The notes under the pieces: model-generated
Database searches by the model: none
What the model was told of the DNA's origin: nothing
What the model saw: the letters and a program-made list of their open reading frames with translations, nothing else
DNA from: Wyeomyia smithii
Taxonomy: Eukaryota; Arthropoda; Insecta; Diptera; Culicidae
Assembly: GCF_029784165.1 (NCBI RefSeq)
Contig: NC_073695.1
Coordinates: 142,420,083-142,484,082, forward strand
Length of the DNA: 64,000 bases
Direction: 5' to 3'
Made by a program: the position numbers and the translations under genes
In this document: positions 1 through 9,989 of the stretch, in pieces
Numbering within the stretch: position 1 is the first letter of the stretch
Layout of the letters: each line of letters starts with the position of its first letter

Positions 1-571
1 ACAGTGGTCAATGACACATGATAATTGAAACGAAGTCTTCTCAGGCTTTATGTCCTAACGATTTCCCTTTCTAAGCTACCTGGAGACGCCACTTTGTGTT
101 TAGAAACTGTCCATGAGCCATGTTCTCATAACTGGTTACCCCAGATGTTGATTTGATCCAGTCATACATTTTTCTATAATTAATATGAAACGTAGTTTCT
201 GGTCAACCCCCTACATCCCCTTAATAGTCCACGTTGTTAATGGTCGTCCCTATACTTACTGTTTAATCATGTTATTTATGTGAATTATACACTACATAGA
301 TACACTACTGTTCATTCAACAGGAATTAAATTCAAATTTTTGATTTTGACACAATCTCACCCCATAGAAGGGGTGAGATTAGGCCAAAGTTCATTCAATT
401 TTCGCAAAATTATAGTTCATTGTAACTCGACCATATTTGCGGCAGTCGTTAACTAAACATTTAAACGTGCATTGACGTGATTTGGATCAAACTCATTGCC
501 TAAATGTGTGCATTGCAAGCTAAGGAACAAAAACGTGTCCTTTTTTGACACAATCTCACCCCGGCAAACGG
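1..571 (-). mobile_element. DNA transposon end, TCTCACCCC family, inverted relative of 24547-25095
   Basis: On the minus strand this stretch aligns by eye with 24547-25095. It shares the terminal motif ccggggtgagattgtg, an internal palindrome of two opposed TCTCACCCC motifs (353-385), and the far-end sequence around tcaatgacacatgataattg. The terminus at 571 is followed by TA at 572-573, as at both ends of the 24547-30057 element. No reading frame of note is present. The element enters from outside the window, so its other end is unseen. Confidence 0.75.
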
Positions 572-573
572 TA

Positions 574-1118
574 CATCATAATGATAGAGATATGTTATGT
601 TAAAGTAATAGTTATAATTCAAACTATTAATTTTCTTATTATTATTAATCCACCAATTTCAATCTGTATTATTAATTTTCACTTCATATGTGTTATTTCT
701 AAATTCAAATCAAACATTGTATAGATTTAAAATTAGAACTTTAGGCTAACTTTTAAATTCATTAAGAAAGGGCGTGTGGTGGATACGGCCCTTCTAAAAG
801 AAGCGAAAGAAGTACGTAACACAATAATATAAACTTAAATAGTGTAAACACTCTAATCAGCATAAACCCTATCACGCCACCCGCACGATGAACGGGCAAC
901 GGCGATTGTGCTGAGCACAGCAATAAAAGTCACGTATCGATCTGCGATCGTACGGCCTGTATAGTCTAAGAAATAAGATTAATAAAGCATTATTGAATAG
1001 ACCGTACGTACGAGAAGTCTGGTATTTTATCGTATGAAGATCACTGGTCCGAAATACATGAACCGTTCGTTAGTCCTTGTACAGATCAATACTTCCGCAC
1101 ACATGCATACCTTATCCG
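574..1118. other. AT-rich spacer, nothing recognised
   Basis: No coding frame, RNA gene or clear inverted repeat was recognised here. The short palindromic gtacgtac near 1005 is too small to interpret. Confidence 0.5.
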
Positions 1119-1278
1119 CAGTGGTGGGCACCATTCCGCTAATTCGCTAAACGCTTATTAGCGACGCTAATATTTAGTTAGCGGTTTAGCGATTTTGCCA
1201 ATTTTTGAGCTGGTTAGCGGACTGTTAGCGTCGCTAAAATCTTGGCATTCGAAACGCTAATCGCTCAATCGCTAATTT
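1119..1278. repeat. Cluster of CGCTAA/TTAGCG motifs next to a hAT-like terminus
   Basis: About eleven copies of GCTAA or its complement TTAGC, mostly as CGCTAA/TTAGCG, sit in both orientations between 1136 and 1277. The cluster follows the motif cagtggtgggcacc at 1119, which resembles hAT-type termini beginning CAGTG. No matching inverted end was found downstream, so this may be a truncated non-autonomous element whose subterminal region carries repeated protein-binding motifs. The element assignment is inference; the motif clustering is seen directly. Confidence 0.5.
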
Positions 1279-2131
1279 TATAGAAAAGCGACAAAAAAAA
1301 TTATTAGTGGAAAACCACATTAGGGTAGACAACGTAAGTTTATATTTTTAGGATGCGATGAAGGTTAAACAACATTTTCAATACTGGACTTTTAAAGTTA
1401 ATTTTTAGTTTTTCTTTCAATTACAGAAATAATTGTTATTACCCTAACAATAGCAGTCCATGAGACAATTTTCTGTTTTGGTGATTTGGACCTCTACATA
1501 ACAGAGCCCATCAGAATAGGGTTGAGGTAGTTACCAAAATAGATGGATACTTTTTTCAATTGTGGAACAAATACACTTCTCAAATTATTTTGAATCAGAA
1601 CAACCGATTCCAATTTGTTCACATTTGGCATTTGGATCTTTTTGCATGTATTGGCTTGATAAAAGATTAGGGCAACTCGTCAGCTATACCTAGCTAATAT
1701 AAAAAACTCACTATCGGAACGTTCCATCAAGTTTCTAACAATTTTGCCTATTGCTATTTTCCTGAATGTATTTGTTAGAGTTTTGATAGAAATTGGAACA
1801 TTGTAAAAACAGGATTCAGGAAAATAGTTTTATGGGCATAGAACATACAGCCCTATACATATAACATGGTAATGATAATATTTGTTTGAAATAAAGTACA
1901 TTTGAGATATATACGTTTGTCGTCATAATCTAAATGGCGCAGCAATGCGGGCCGGGTAACAGCTAGAACAAATATGAATGTGACCAGAACCGCAAGATGG
2001 CCATACTGAATTATATTTCTTTAGCTGGGAAAACATAATTATATAACTCCATAATATGTTTGTTCAAAAGTCTGTACAGAGCATTTCTGTTGTCTTCCAG
2101 ATACTTTATATTTAGTCATTCAGGGCTTTGA
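1279..2131. other. AT-rich spacer, nothing recognised
   Basis: No supported gene, terminal repeat or RNA motif was recognised. Some short words recur, but no structure could be defended. Confidence 0.5.
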
Positions 2132-2380
2132 ATGAATACATCTCGATCAAATAAACCTGAGAAAAATCATAGGAGGGTTGTGTGCAATGCCAGGGCTGCA
2201 ATTTTTAAGCAGAATTACTTAACAAAAAAAAATAACCTGGTTGCTTTGTGGTCAGATGTTTTTTTTTTATTCTCGAATCTGCGCAACGAGAAACAAAAAC
2301 GAAAGTTGAATATATGCTCATTGAGAAAACTTTTAACGCTTTTACCAATAATGTATGGTACTTTAGAGAAACTGTTTTGA
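2132..2380 (+). pseudogene. Unrecognised coding-like segment related to 5868-5970
   Basis: An open frame of 82 codons contains the string NHRRVVCNARAAIF. The DNA from 2160 to 2260 aligns with 5868-5968 at roughly two thirds identity, and in the matching frame the second copy reads NHKKVVCKATTARL. This suggests two diverged copies of one repeat with coding ancestry, but the family is not recognised. The frame is short and lysine-rich and is not claimed as a functional gene. Confidence 0.3.
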
Positions 2381-2703
2381 TCTAAATGAAATTTCTAGCA
2401 AATAAGTGTTGATCGACAGTAATTTTTCGTCGATCAATTAAGACTGGCTGAAAAAGTTTAAATCGTTGCTGTAAACTAACTCGTCGACAAACACTGTAAA
2501 AATCCTTCCCATCAGTAAAATTCGCGGATGTTTGGAAAAAAATCCACAATGTTTCCTATTTTCAAGAATGGTGATCGCAGCTACGTACTACGACATTTTA
2601 TGTAGATCAGGCACCTACCATTCGATTTCTGAGACTTTTTTACTTAAGATAAGATATAATTTGACTACCACTTCAAGATATTAGCGAATTACCTAATGAA
2701 AGA

Positions 2704-2785
2704 ACCTAATGAAAGAGAAAAGGAGTGCTTTGAAACGAATGGGTCGCGCGGCGTCTGATGAAAATGTATCAAACTACAAAGTACT
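2704..2785 (+). pseudogene. LINE (CR1/Jockey-like) ORF2 linker, left piece before an insertion
   Basis: The frame reads KRMGRAASDENVSNYK, which is the basic linker between endonuclease and reverse transcriptase in CR1/Jockey-type LINEs. It runs into gtact at 2781-2785, where a TIR element begins. Removing that element and one gtact copy puts the frame directly onto the LTFKAVHREAYQVY segment at 4457 onward. The LINE is 5'-truncated: no endonuclease was recognised upstream. Confidence 0.7.
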
Positions 2786-4455
2786 GTACGGTGTGTCCAA
2801 AGTGCCGGATTATCGTACTTTAATGTACCTCGGATTTTCTTTCACCAAAAGTTAGTTTTGGTCCTAACCTTTCAAAATCGGCTGGTTTTAAAATCATCCA
2901 TCGGGGGAAATTTGAAAAAAATTGATTTGAATTTTTAGTGTTTTTTCAACCTACATTTTTCGATTTGATTGGTGATCTATACAAATCGTGTAACATCAAC
3001 ATGTAGAAAATTGAATTCCATTGCAACTACCTGCGTACCTTTAATGAAAAATTTTTACTTTTAACCGAATCGCTTGCAATTATTTATAATTATTACAGTC
3101 CCCACACAATTATGGTTCACTTAAAAAGATGTATGAATTCAAAAAAATCACATCTGGCCAATTTTATTGTATATAAGATTTCTATAAATGCTTTCAGTTA
3201 CAGAAATATATAATCTTTCACTTGATTGAGTATTTGTTTCCATGTTTTTAAATATTTCTCAGAAAATATATTTATTCTATTACAACTCATCAAATACAAA
3301 ATTATGGATCACTTTTCAGAGTGGTCCCAATTATGAAACAATTTGCATCATATTAAACAATTTTCGGCAATGAATTTGTTTAATGAACCTTATTCAAATT
3401 ATGCATTATGAAGAATTGCCATGTTTCATATCGTTTTAAAGATCTCACATGACCTGGTCACATTTTATCTGACTTTCGAGGTTGCAGTAAGAATGGGAGT
3501 CCAGGTATGTCGCTCCCGAAGGTAGCGATGAATCGTTCCATATGGTACATCATAACTTTTTGCCGCTTCATGTGGCTTTCCCGTCCCACGTGCTGTTTAG
3601 CTTCCGTTTGGAGTCTAATAGAAGTTGATAGGGTGTTTTAACTGGTAAAAATCATATTTGAATCGAAGTGATTCATAACTGTGAGAAACTACCTTGTCTT
3701 GTTCCCTATCATGAAACATTTAGAAAATAGCTTATTTTTATAGAAAAATCGCTATCAACCATCAACATTTTGGTAAATCGTGAAGAACTCATTTTGATTT
3801 TTGTGTATTAGCTATTTTTTGCCCGAGAATTAGCTATTATATCACATAGAATCTCATAGAATTATATCACATAGATTGGGAAAAACGCTTAATACGCTTT
3901 AGGCCGATTTTGTTCATGTGTTTTCTTCATTTTTTAAAATCTACCGAAAACAACTAGACTAGCCGTCGTTTGTTTTAACATTGTCGAAATGGTTTGTTAA
4001 TATCAATATCAATAGGTTGTAAATCATAGCAATCACTGATTATTTCACATGCATCATAGCAACCAAGGTTATTTTGCAGTGAGGGAATAACAAATGCATA
4101 TCAACCACTGCTATATAAATGTGTTCTGGTTTTTTCGTAATGTTTTATTCAATACCTGTGTATATAACTCATTTTTTCTTCAACATGTAATCTAAAAATC
4201 TACTAGGGAAGCTATTTTAAGCTTGAGATTGTGATAAAGTTATTTATTTTGAACGTTACTAGTGTATTTAACATTAAAAATTAGTATAATTCAAAAAAAA
4301 AACATAAAAAATTTAAAACAATTTTATTCAATTTTCCCCCGATGGATTTTTTTAAAACCGGTTGATTTTGAAAGGTTTAGACCCAAACTAACTTTTGGTG
4401 AAAGAAAATCCGAGGTACATTAAAGTATGATAATCCGGCATTTCGGACACACCGT
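2786..4455. mobile_element. Non-autonomous DNA transposon with ~150-bp TIRs, inserted in a LINE
   Basis: The left end starts near acggtgtgtcc (2789) and the right end is its inverse, ggacacaccgt (4445-4455). The similarity continues inward for about 150 bp on each side and includes cctcggattttctttcacca. The element is flanked by gtact on both sides (2781-2785 and 4456-4460), consistent with a 5-bp target duplication. The interior (~1.4 kb) is AT-rich with no transposase frame. The superfamily is undetermined, since the termini do not fit a family I can name with confidence. Confidence 0.75.
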
Positions 4456-5960
4456 GTACTGCTTACGTTTAAAGCGGTCCACAGGGAAGCGTATCAGGTC
4501 TATATATCCGATATTCAAGACAGCTTGAAAAGTAACCCAAAATCGTTCTGGAAATTTATAAATGCCAGGAGACAAAATGTTGATGTCCCAGAAATTGTGA
4601 AATACAATGATGTTGCTTCTACTGATGCTCAATCATTGACGGATCTTTTTGCGGCGTACTTTAAAAGCGTGTTTACTGAGAATACCGACGGAAGTAGCGA
4701 ACCGATGTTTAATGATGGAGTAACATATCAGTTGTCGCACATTAGCGTGGAGAGTAGTATTCGAGAACTAGACACGAGAAAGTCCACTGCCCAGATCAAT
4801 TATCGAACAAACTTTTAAAACAGTTTCAGCAAGAATCTAAAAGACCTCTTACATGGCTATTTAACTCCTCGTTCGCTTCCGGTCATTCTCCGTCAATTTG
4901 AAAAATATCGCAAATTACGCCGGCGCATAAAAAAGTTTCACGCTATGATGTAAAAAATTATCGTGGAATTGCAATACAATCAGCTGTCCCGAAGCTTTTC
5001 GAAACACTAGCGTATAAAAAGCTTTATGAAACAATCGCTAATCAGATTTCTCCAGTTTAGCATGGATTTTTGAAAAACAAATCTGTTATTACAAACCTTT
5101 GTGAGTTTACCTCTTTGGTTACGGACTACATATCCAAAGGGTTTCAAGTTGATTGTATCTATACAGACATGAGCAAAGCCTTCGACGCTGTTAGCATTGA
5201 TAGCATATTAAAGACCGTAGCAGATGCAGGGATTCGTGGCTCGCGCTACAATTGGCACAAGTCGTATCTTGAACGTAGAGTGCAGTTTGTGAAGATCCGG
5301 AGAAGTAAATCGAATTCATTTATTGTCCACTCAGGAGTACCACAAGGCAGTCATCTAGGTCCATTGCTGTTTGTGCTTTTGATGAATAAACTACCTGATG
5401 TGATCTGCCATGCAATTGTTTTGATTTACGCAGATGATGTGATTTTTTTTCTACCTATTAAACATAATGACGACTGTCAAAGACTGCAGAGTGATTTAGA
5501 AATTTTTGGAAGATTCTGTGAGAGTTGCGGACTACATGTCGCAAACAAATTCTCAGTACTGACATTTACTAGGAGAGCTCATCCCGTATTGTACAATTAT
5601 GCTTATTCAGGTAATGTTGTACCACGTGCTGAATATGTTCGCGATTTAGGCGTAACCTTCTACTGTACACTGTCTTCCACGAAACACATTGACAAAGTTA
5701 TCGTGGATAGCTTGAAACTCAGTCAGAAGGTATAGCCGAGACCTTGATGATCCTCACGCAGTACTAGCAATCTACAAAGGACTTGTTAGAAGCAAACTCG
5801 ATTTCGCAAGTGTCGTTTGGCGGCCTTACTACGTAACTCACATACAGCGAATCGAAGCAGTCCAGAAAAAATCACAAGAAGGTTGTATGCAAAGCCACGA
5901 CCGCAAGGTTGAAGTAGAATACTTTTACAAGAAAGATAACCTGGCTGCGCGCGTGTCAGT
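4456..5960 (+). pseudogene. LINE (CR1/Jockey-like) reverse transcriptase, right piece
   Basis: This is the continuation of the LINE ORF2 after the inserted element. In order it has the linker motif NPKSFWKFINARR (4534), a frameshifted stretch reading YDVKNYRGIAIQSAVPKLFE (near 4940-5000), and the RT core in an open frame from about 5070 with TDMSKAFDAV, SGVPQGSHLGPLLF and the catalytic YADDV. After a stop at 5733 the thumb region continues in another frame as SKLDFASVVWRPYYVTH. Catalytic aspartates are intact, but several stops and frameshifts make it a dead copy. The 3' end is uncertain because sequence from 5868 resembles the separate repeat at 2160. Confidence 0.8.
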
Positions 5961-6140
5961 AATTTTTTCTAGTAAATAAACGTTGACCGTTCATTGGCAG
6001 TGTTGTAATTTCTTTTTGTCTGATATTTTGAATTAAGTTCATTGGATATTTTTAAATTTTGTGCAAATGAGAAGTTGAAGTGCTGCCGAATTGTAATATG
6101 CACATTTAAAAAGACATCATTAAACGGGAACGGAACAAAG

Positions 6141-6299
6141 GCTACGGTTATGCAGAACGCGAATGCCGGCGCGATGCGATTCGCCTTACCGTGGTGAAAT
6201 TTACAGCTCTTTTTAAGGCGAAGTAGAGCTATACATTTCAACAGATTTCGTGTTGCCGAATCGCATCGCGCCGTTATTTGCGTTCGGCAGGACCGTAGC
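6141..6299. mobile_element. Hairpin MITE (~159 bp palindrome)
   Basis: The left half begins gctacggttatgcagaacgc and the right half ends in its inverse, gcgttcggcaggaccgtagc, so nearly the whole interval folds into one imperfect hairpin. Both arms share ggcgcgatgcgattcg and end near the loop in the sequence tagagctatac. There is no coding capacity. Arm motifs resemble those of the hairpin at 7348-7493 (GCGCGAnnCGATTCG and AGAGCTnTACAT), suggesting one MITE family. Confidence 0.7.
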
Positions 6300-6465
6300 G
6301 ACGCAAACACGTAATAATAGTCAGAGTATGCATGTAGATGAAGATAATTAACTTTGGATTATAGCGCAAAACGAGAAAATATTAACTCTTCAAATAATCA
6401 TTTGTGTTCTTCAAATTTCAGTTGTTCAATTTAATATCCGATGAAATGTTTGTTTATTATCTGAT
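6300..6465. other. Spacer, nothing recognised
   Basis: A short AT-rich interval between a hairpin MITE and a promoter-like repeat. No feature is supported. Confidence 0.4.
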
Positions 6466-6860
6466 GAAGCTCTTATATAGGCCAAATGATGCATTCCCAA
6501 TTTACTAGGTCCATAACTCTGCCGACCGTGCTTGGGAAAGCGCGGTATAACGACTAATCAGAGGTCGAATTTTGTGTTTTGACAAGGCTTAAGAGTTTTC
6601 AATAGTACAATAGTTCGAATGATAAAATTGCAATTTCATGCATTTGGTAGGAATCTTAGAAGATTTTCTAATCGATTGCTGCAAAAACGAAGGAAATCCA
6701 TCGAAAATTATTTATTTATATTTATTTATTTATTTATTTATTGGCATTTGAAATTTTTCTCACTTTTTTCAGTTTTAGATGTTCATTTTACATCCCTATG
6801 TAGCCGAACTTCCTGAGAGAAGTATTCTAATTCAAAATTAAATCTTCATTAATTCATTTG
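6466..6860 (-). repeat. Promoter-like repeat unit with TATA box (copy 1, reverse)
   Basis: On the minus strand this unit has a CCAAT-like ctgattagtcg, the motif cccaagcacggtcg, and a TATA box cctatataaga (6471-6481). It is a diverged copy of 9104-9445 (minus) and 18815-19170 (plus). The order of motifs is conserved: distal block ending catccctatgtag, an internal cttagaagatttt, then CCAAT and TATA. A TTTA microsatellite (6706-6743) sits inside this copy. What it once transcribed is unknown; no protein frame follows the TATA box. Confidence 0.55.
6706..6743. repeat. TTTA microsatellite
   Basis: Uninterrupted tttatttatttatt repeats within the promoter-like repeat unit; other copies of the unit (9330-9360) lack the expansion. 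Confidence 0.85.
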
Positions 6861-7347
6861 TTGTCCTTTTAAGGACAATTGTTCAATTTATCATTGATAG
6901 TGTGGACTAAGGCGCACGGTCAACACAATGAGAAAAGTGTTTTCACATTGAAAACTAGACACGGCTTTACTGGAGGAAGTGTTGGCAAATGCATCTACCG
7001 CTAATACCACCGCTATCATACGAAAGCGCGTCGTTTCATGTGGGAAATATCAACAACGAAAAATGACGTCTAAGCATAACCCGAACTGTTTCGCCGTGCT
7101 GCTCCCTTTACATTACATTATTTACCTTTACATCGGCCTCAGGGAAGTACCGGCTGCATCTGCATCTACCGCTGAGGCTGTCACTATACTGCTATTGGTA
7201 CTAAAAGCTACTAACTCTTCAAATAAGTGTGTTATTTGTTCTCAAAAGAACAATTGTTCAATTCAAAATCGGATTTACGCAATCGCATCTCTGTAATATT
7301 ACCGACAATAATATTCTTCTGAACAAACTGATACAACTTTCCCATTA
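6861..7347. other. Spacer with low-complexity Ala/Thr-coding bias, no gene supported
   Basis: A frame near 6979 contains short runs such as gcatctaccgct repeated at 6990 and 7160, giving Ala/Ser/Thr-rich translation. It lacks any recognised domain and is best treated as repeat-derived sequence. Confidence 0.35.
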
Positions 7348-7493
7348 GGCCTCTCCCATAATAGATGCGAAAAGTGACGCGAACCGATTCGCTCAGCTGT
7401 AGGTTAATGTACAGCCATCAGTAGAGCTGTACATCAACCTACGGCCGAGCGAATCGGTTCGCGCCGCTTTTCGCGTCTACTATGGCAGAGGCC
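7348..7493. mobile_element. Hairpin MITE (146 bp near-perfect palindrome)
   Basis: The interval begins ggcctctcccataatagatg and ends with the inverse, tactatggcagaggcc. Arms of about 69 bases pair along almost their full length, including gcgaaccgattcgctc, around a short loop near 7418. There is no coding capacity. It probably belongs to the same family as 6141-6299 but is much less diverged between its own arms, which suggests a younger copy or recent arm homogenisation. Confidence 0.8.
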
Positions 7494-7655
7494 TTCGAGA
7501 AAGTTGCTGGCTGATGTATTTACTTCATGCAAGCCTGCTGCTGATGCTTCCCGCTACCACACTGAAACAGCATTTTAGTGAAGGGAGTGTCGTTGCATCA
7601 GCTGACCCTGCTACTATCGATGCTGATATACCCGCTGCAAAAGCTACGCTATGCA

Positions 7656-7851
7656 TAGCCATGCCACAGTTGTGGCCGCTATACGCTGGCCTAACTGCTG
7701 AGCAACTGCAACGCTATCCGTAGCCATGCCACAGTTGTGGCCGCCATTGGTATCCGCTGTACCTGAATCTGCTGGCCCTGCTGCTATCGATGGTGAGATC
7801 CGCTGAAACTGCTACGCTTATCCACAGCCATGCCACAGTTGTGGCCGCTAT
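7656..7851. repeat. Three spaced copies of a ~27-bp unit
   Basis: The unit agccatgccacagttgtggc (its core contains the palindrome ccacagttgtgg) occurs at about 7657, 7722 and 7826, separated by related Ala/Thr-coding words such as tgctatcgatg. The overlapping open frame from 7514 to 7723 is explained by this repetition, so no protein is claimed. Confidence 0.6.
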
Positions 7852-7859
7852 CCGCTATC

Positions 7860-7935
7860 TAAGGGAGGACTGCTGTCGTCGCTGTTCAGAACTACTATGA
7901 GCGGCTTCGACTAAAACAGGCTCTTATATAGGGAT
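7860..7935 (-). promoter_or_regulatory. TATA-containing repeat promoter (copy 2, reverse)
   Basis: On the minus strand the TATA box cctatataaga is followed by gcctgttttagtcgaagccg and then ctcatagtagttctgaacag. This matches the downstream-of-TATA sequence at 9104-9050 (minus) and 19141-19200 (plus). Only the region around the presumed start site is preserved in this copy. Confidence 0.5.
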
Positions 7936-8159
7936 GAAAATAGGAATGAATTATTTTACGTACGTGGTGGAATGATATAACTTGAAAAATATGTGTGACT
8001 TCATTCTGGTTCAGAGCGATCATTTGATAAGCTCCACCTCTTTTTTCAGTTTCTAAAGTTTTTCCTCAGTTTCGTAGCACGGATGCACAAAAATGATTTC
8101 TTGTCGAACCGGACCGATAGCACTCTTATTGAAGCAACAAATTAACATGTTTTGTGTCG

Positions 8160-9103
8160 TGTTGCGCAGCATCGTTGAAGAAAATGTTCCCGTCCCCGTG
8201 TCGCATGTAAGCAGATTATTGCGTTCAGTAGACAGTAGATAGTGTATCCAGCGAATAAACACCGATGGTGCTCTCACACACGCAACGGTTTTAACCCGTA
8301 TCTTATTGCGGTTTGTAACATCAAGCGATTTCGTTTGCTCGCTGTTGCGTGTTGCATCATGTTGCAACTTGGCAGCTGGGAGACGACGAAATTCTGTTTA
8401 TGCTGATTGATTGAATCGACTTCATATTAGCTCTGCATAGTCGATCTAACTGCTTTTGTGAATGCGTACTAACAGGGCAGTTTATTATTCAATGTCGGTT
8501 ATGCTGATCGCAGCGTTTGCGCTGCCCCTACAGTGGGGAGTTTACTAAATAAAGTAAAAATTAGACAACTACAACAGAATTTGATTGCATCCCGCACAGA
8601 ATGTCTGCTTGTGTTGATGCCAGAAAACTTTTAACCTTCAATTATTTTTTTATTTGCCTTAAAAAAGCATTTTGCTGTTCGAAATCGGTTGCTAATTACA
8701 ACCTTTGAGCTGCCCTAACATTGGGGGAATTAAGATACACGGACAACATGCACTGTGGAAGCTATTTCACATTCAGTAAATTAGACGAGTGCGACAAATT
8801 TAAATTGCTAGGATGCAACACAGAATACTTGCTTGCCTTGACAAAAATTATTAACTTTCAATGACTTGTTTATTTGCCTTCAAAAAGGCATTTTGATTTC
8901 TAAAATTGAATTTCCTGATGGCAATCTTCATGCTGCCCCAACACGGGGGGAATAATGGCTGTCTGGCGACACACGCTTAGAAAAACCGCGCTGCTCCTGA
9001 GACGTGGTGACCAACCACAGGGCTAGTGCTGCTGCTAAGGAAGGACGACTGCTGTTGTCGCTGTCTAGAACTATTATGAGCGGCTCCGGCTGAAACAGGC
9101 TCT
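8160..9103 (-). repeat. Body of the hairpin/TATA repeat family (reverse copy)
   Basis: Read on the minus strand, this is the transcribed side of the promoter at 9104. It has two to three tandem diverged subunits. Each has a GC palindrome such as gccccaacacgggg, a cgatttngaacagcaaaatg word, and a small hairpin followed by aaataaa. The hairpin at 8875-8890 (minus: TGCCTT, loop TTTG, AAGGCA) has a perfect 6-bp stem and 4-nt loop; a shorter version is at 8655-8669. The distal part (8160-8440) matches 19800-19980 on the plus strand. No long frame is conserved between copies, so a non-coding product or a degenerate gene 3' region is more likely than a protein. Confidence 0.5.
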
Positions 9104-9445
9104 TATATAGGCCAAATAGCATGTTTTCAATTGCAAGGTATATGATTCTGTCGACCGTGCTTGGGAAGCAAGCATATTACGACCAATCAGAGGTCGAATT
9201 TTTCGTTTTGACAAGGCTTGACTATTTTCAATAGTACAATAGTGTGAATAATAAAATTACAATTATCTTATTTTGGGAAGAATCTTAGAAGATTTTCCAA
9301 TCTATTGCTGTAAGAACGAAGGAAATCCATCGAATACTAACCGATTTATTAGCATTTGAAATTGGACATATTTTTCACTTTTTTCGGTTTTAGATTTTCA
9401 TTTCACATCCCTATGTAGCCGAACTTCCTGAGAGAAGTATTCTAC
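9104..9445 (-). promoter_or_regulatory. TATA/CCAAT promoter-like repeat (copy 3, reverse)
   Basis: On the minus strand the order is a distal block with acatagggatgtgaaatg, then cttgtcaaaacg, CCAAT-like ctgattggtcg, cttcccaagcacggtcgac, and the TATA box cctatataaga (9101-9111). The plus-strand copy at 18815-19170 has the same order. The spacing of CCAAT (about 75 bases upstream) and TATA is that of a strong pol II promoter. This is inference from motif order; transcription was not observed. Confidence 0.55.
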
Positions 9446-9479
9446 TTCAAAATTCGTTAAGTTTGCTCTTAGGAATCTC

Positions 9480-9985
9480 GGGTGGAATGGAGAAGAACTA
9501 CCTCCCTATCAGGATTTGTGCTCTCTGGTGAGCCTTGGCACGATAAACTCACGACACAAGATAAACGACATCGTCTTTTTTACGAACATTTTATCCAGAC
9601 GCACTGACAGCCAACTTCTTGCTGAAAGATTAATTTTTAACAACAGTCAAGTCACGCTTCGACAACGTAGAACGTTTGACCCTCCTTTGCGATCCAGGAA
9701 TTATTCGCAGAACGAGCCAACTACTCGATTTATGAATACCTTCAACACACTGCAGCAGATCATCAGTATTGACATGAGTACATCAGTGTTACAACATATG
9801 CTTAGTTTATACCTTAAAGGACAACTGTATTAGTTTTTTTTTTTTCATTGTTTGACTAGTATTTTACCAATCTTATATTTATATTTTTGAATGTAACTAA
9901 CCTGTATAAGTGCAATGTAACACTTATTATTAAGAATGGGTAACGGGCTTTCAGCCTATACTCAAATTCAATTACAATACAAATA
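9480..9985 (+). pseudogene. LINE 3' end (Jockey/CR1-like), C-terminus of ORF2
   Basis: An open frame to 9835 reads LPPYQDLCSLVSLGTINSR, then RSRNYSQNEPTTRFMN. This is the C-terminal region after the RT thumb of Jockey/CR1-type LINEs; the same layout is seen at 10255. No RT core is present, so this is a 5'-truncated insertion. The tail is short A-rich (attacaatacaaatacaaa, near 9970-9987). Confidence 0.65.
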
Positions 9986-9989
9986 CAAA

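Noticed and set aside
3100..4300. Transposase gene inside the 2786-4455 element
   Set aside because: No frame of useful length or recognisable catalytic motif on either strand.
7514..7723. Ala/Leu-rich protein
   Set aside because: The frame is generated by spaced repeats of a ~27-bp unit with no known domain.
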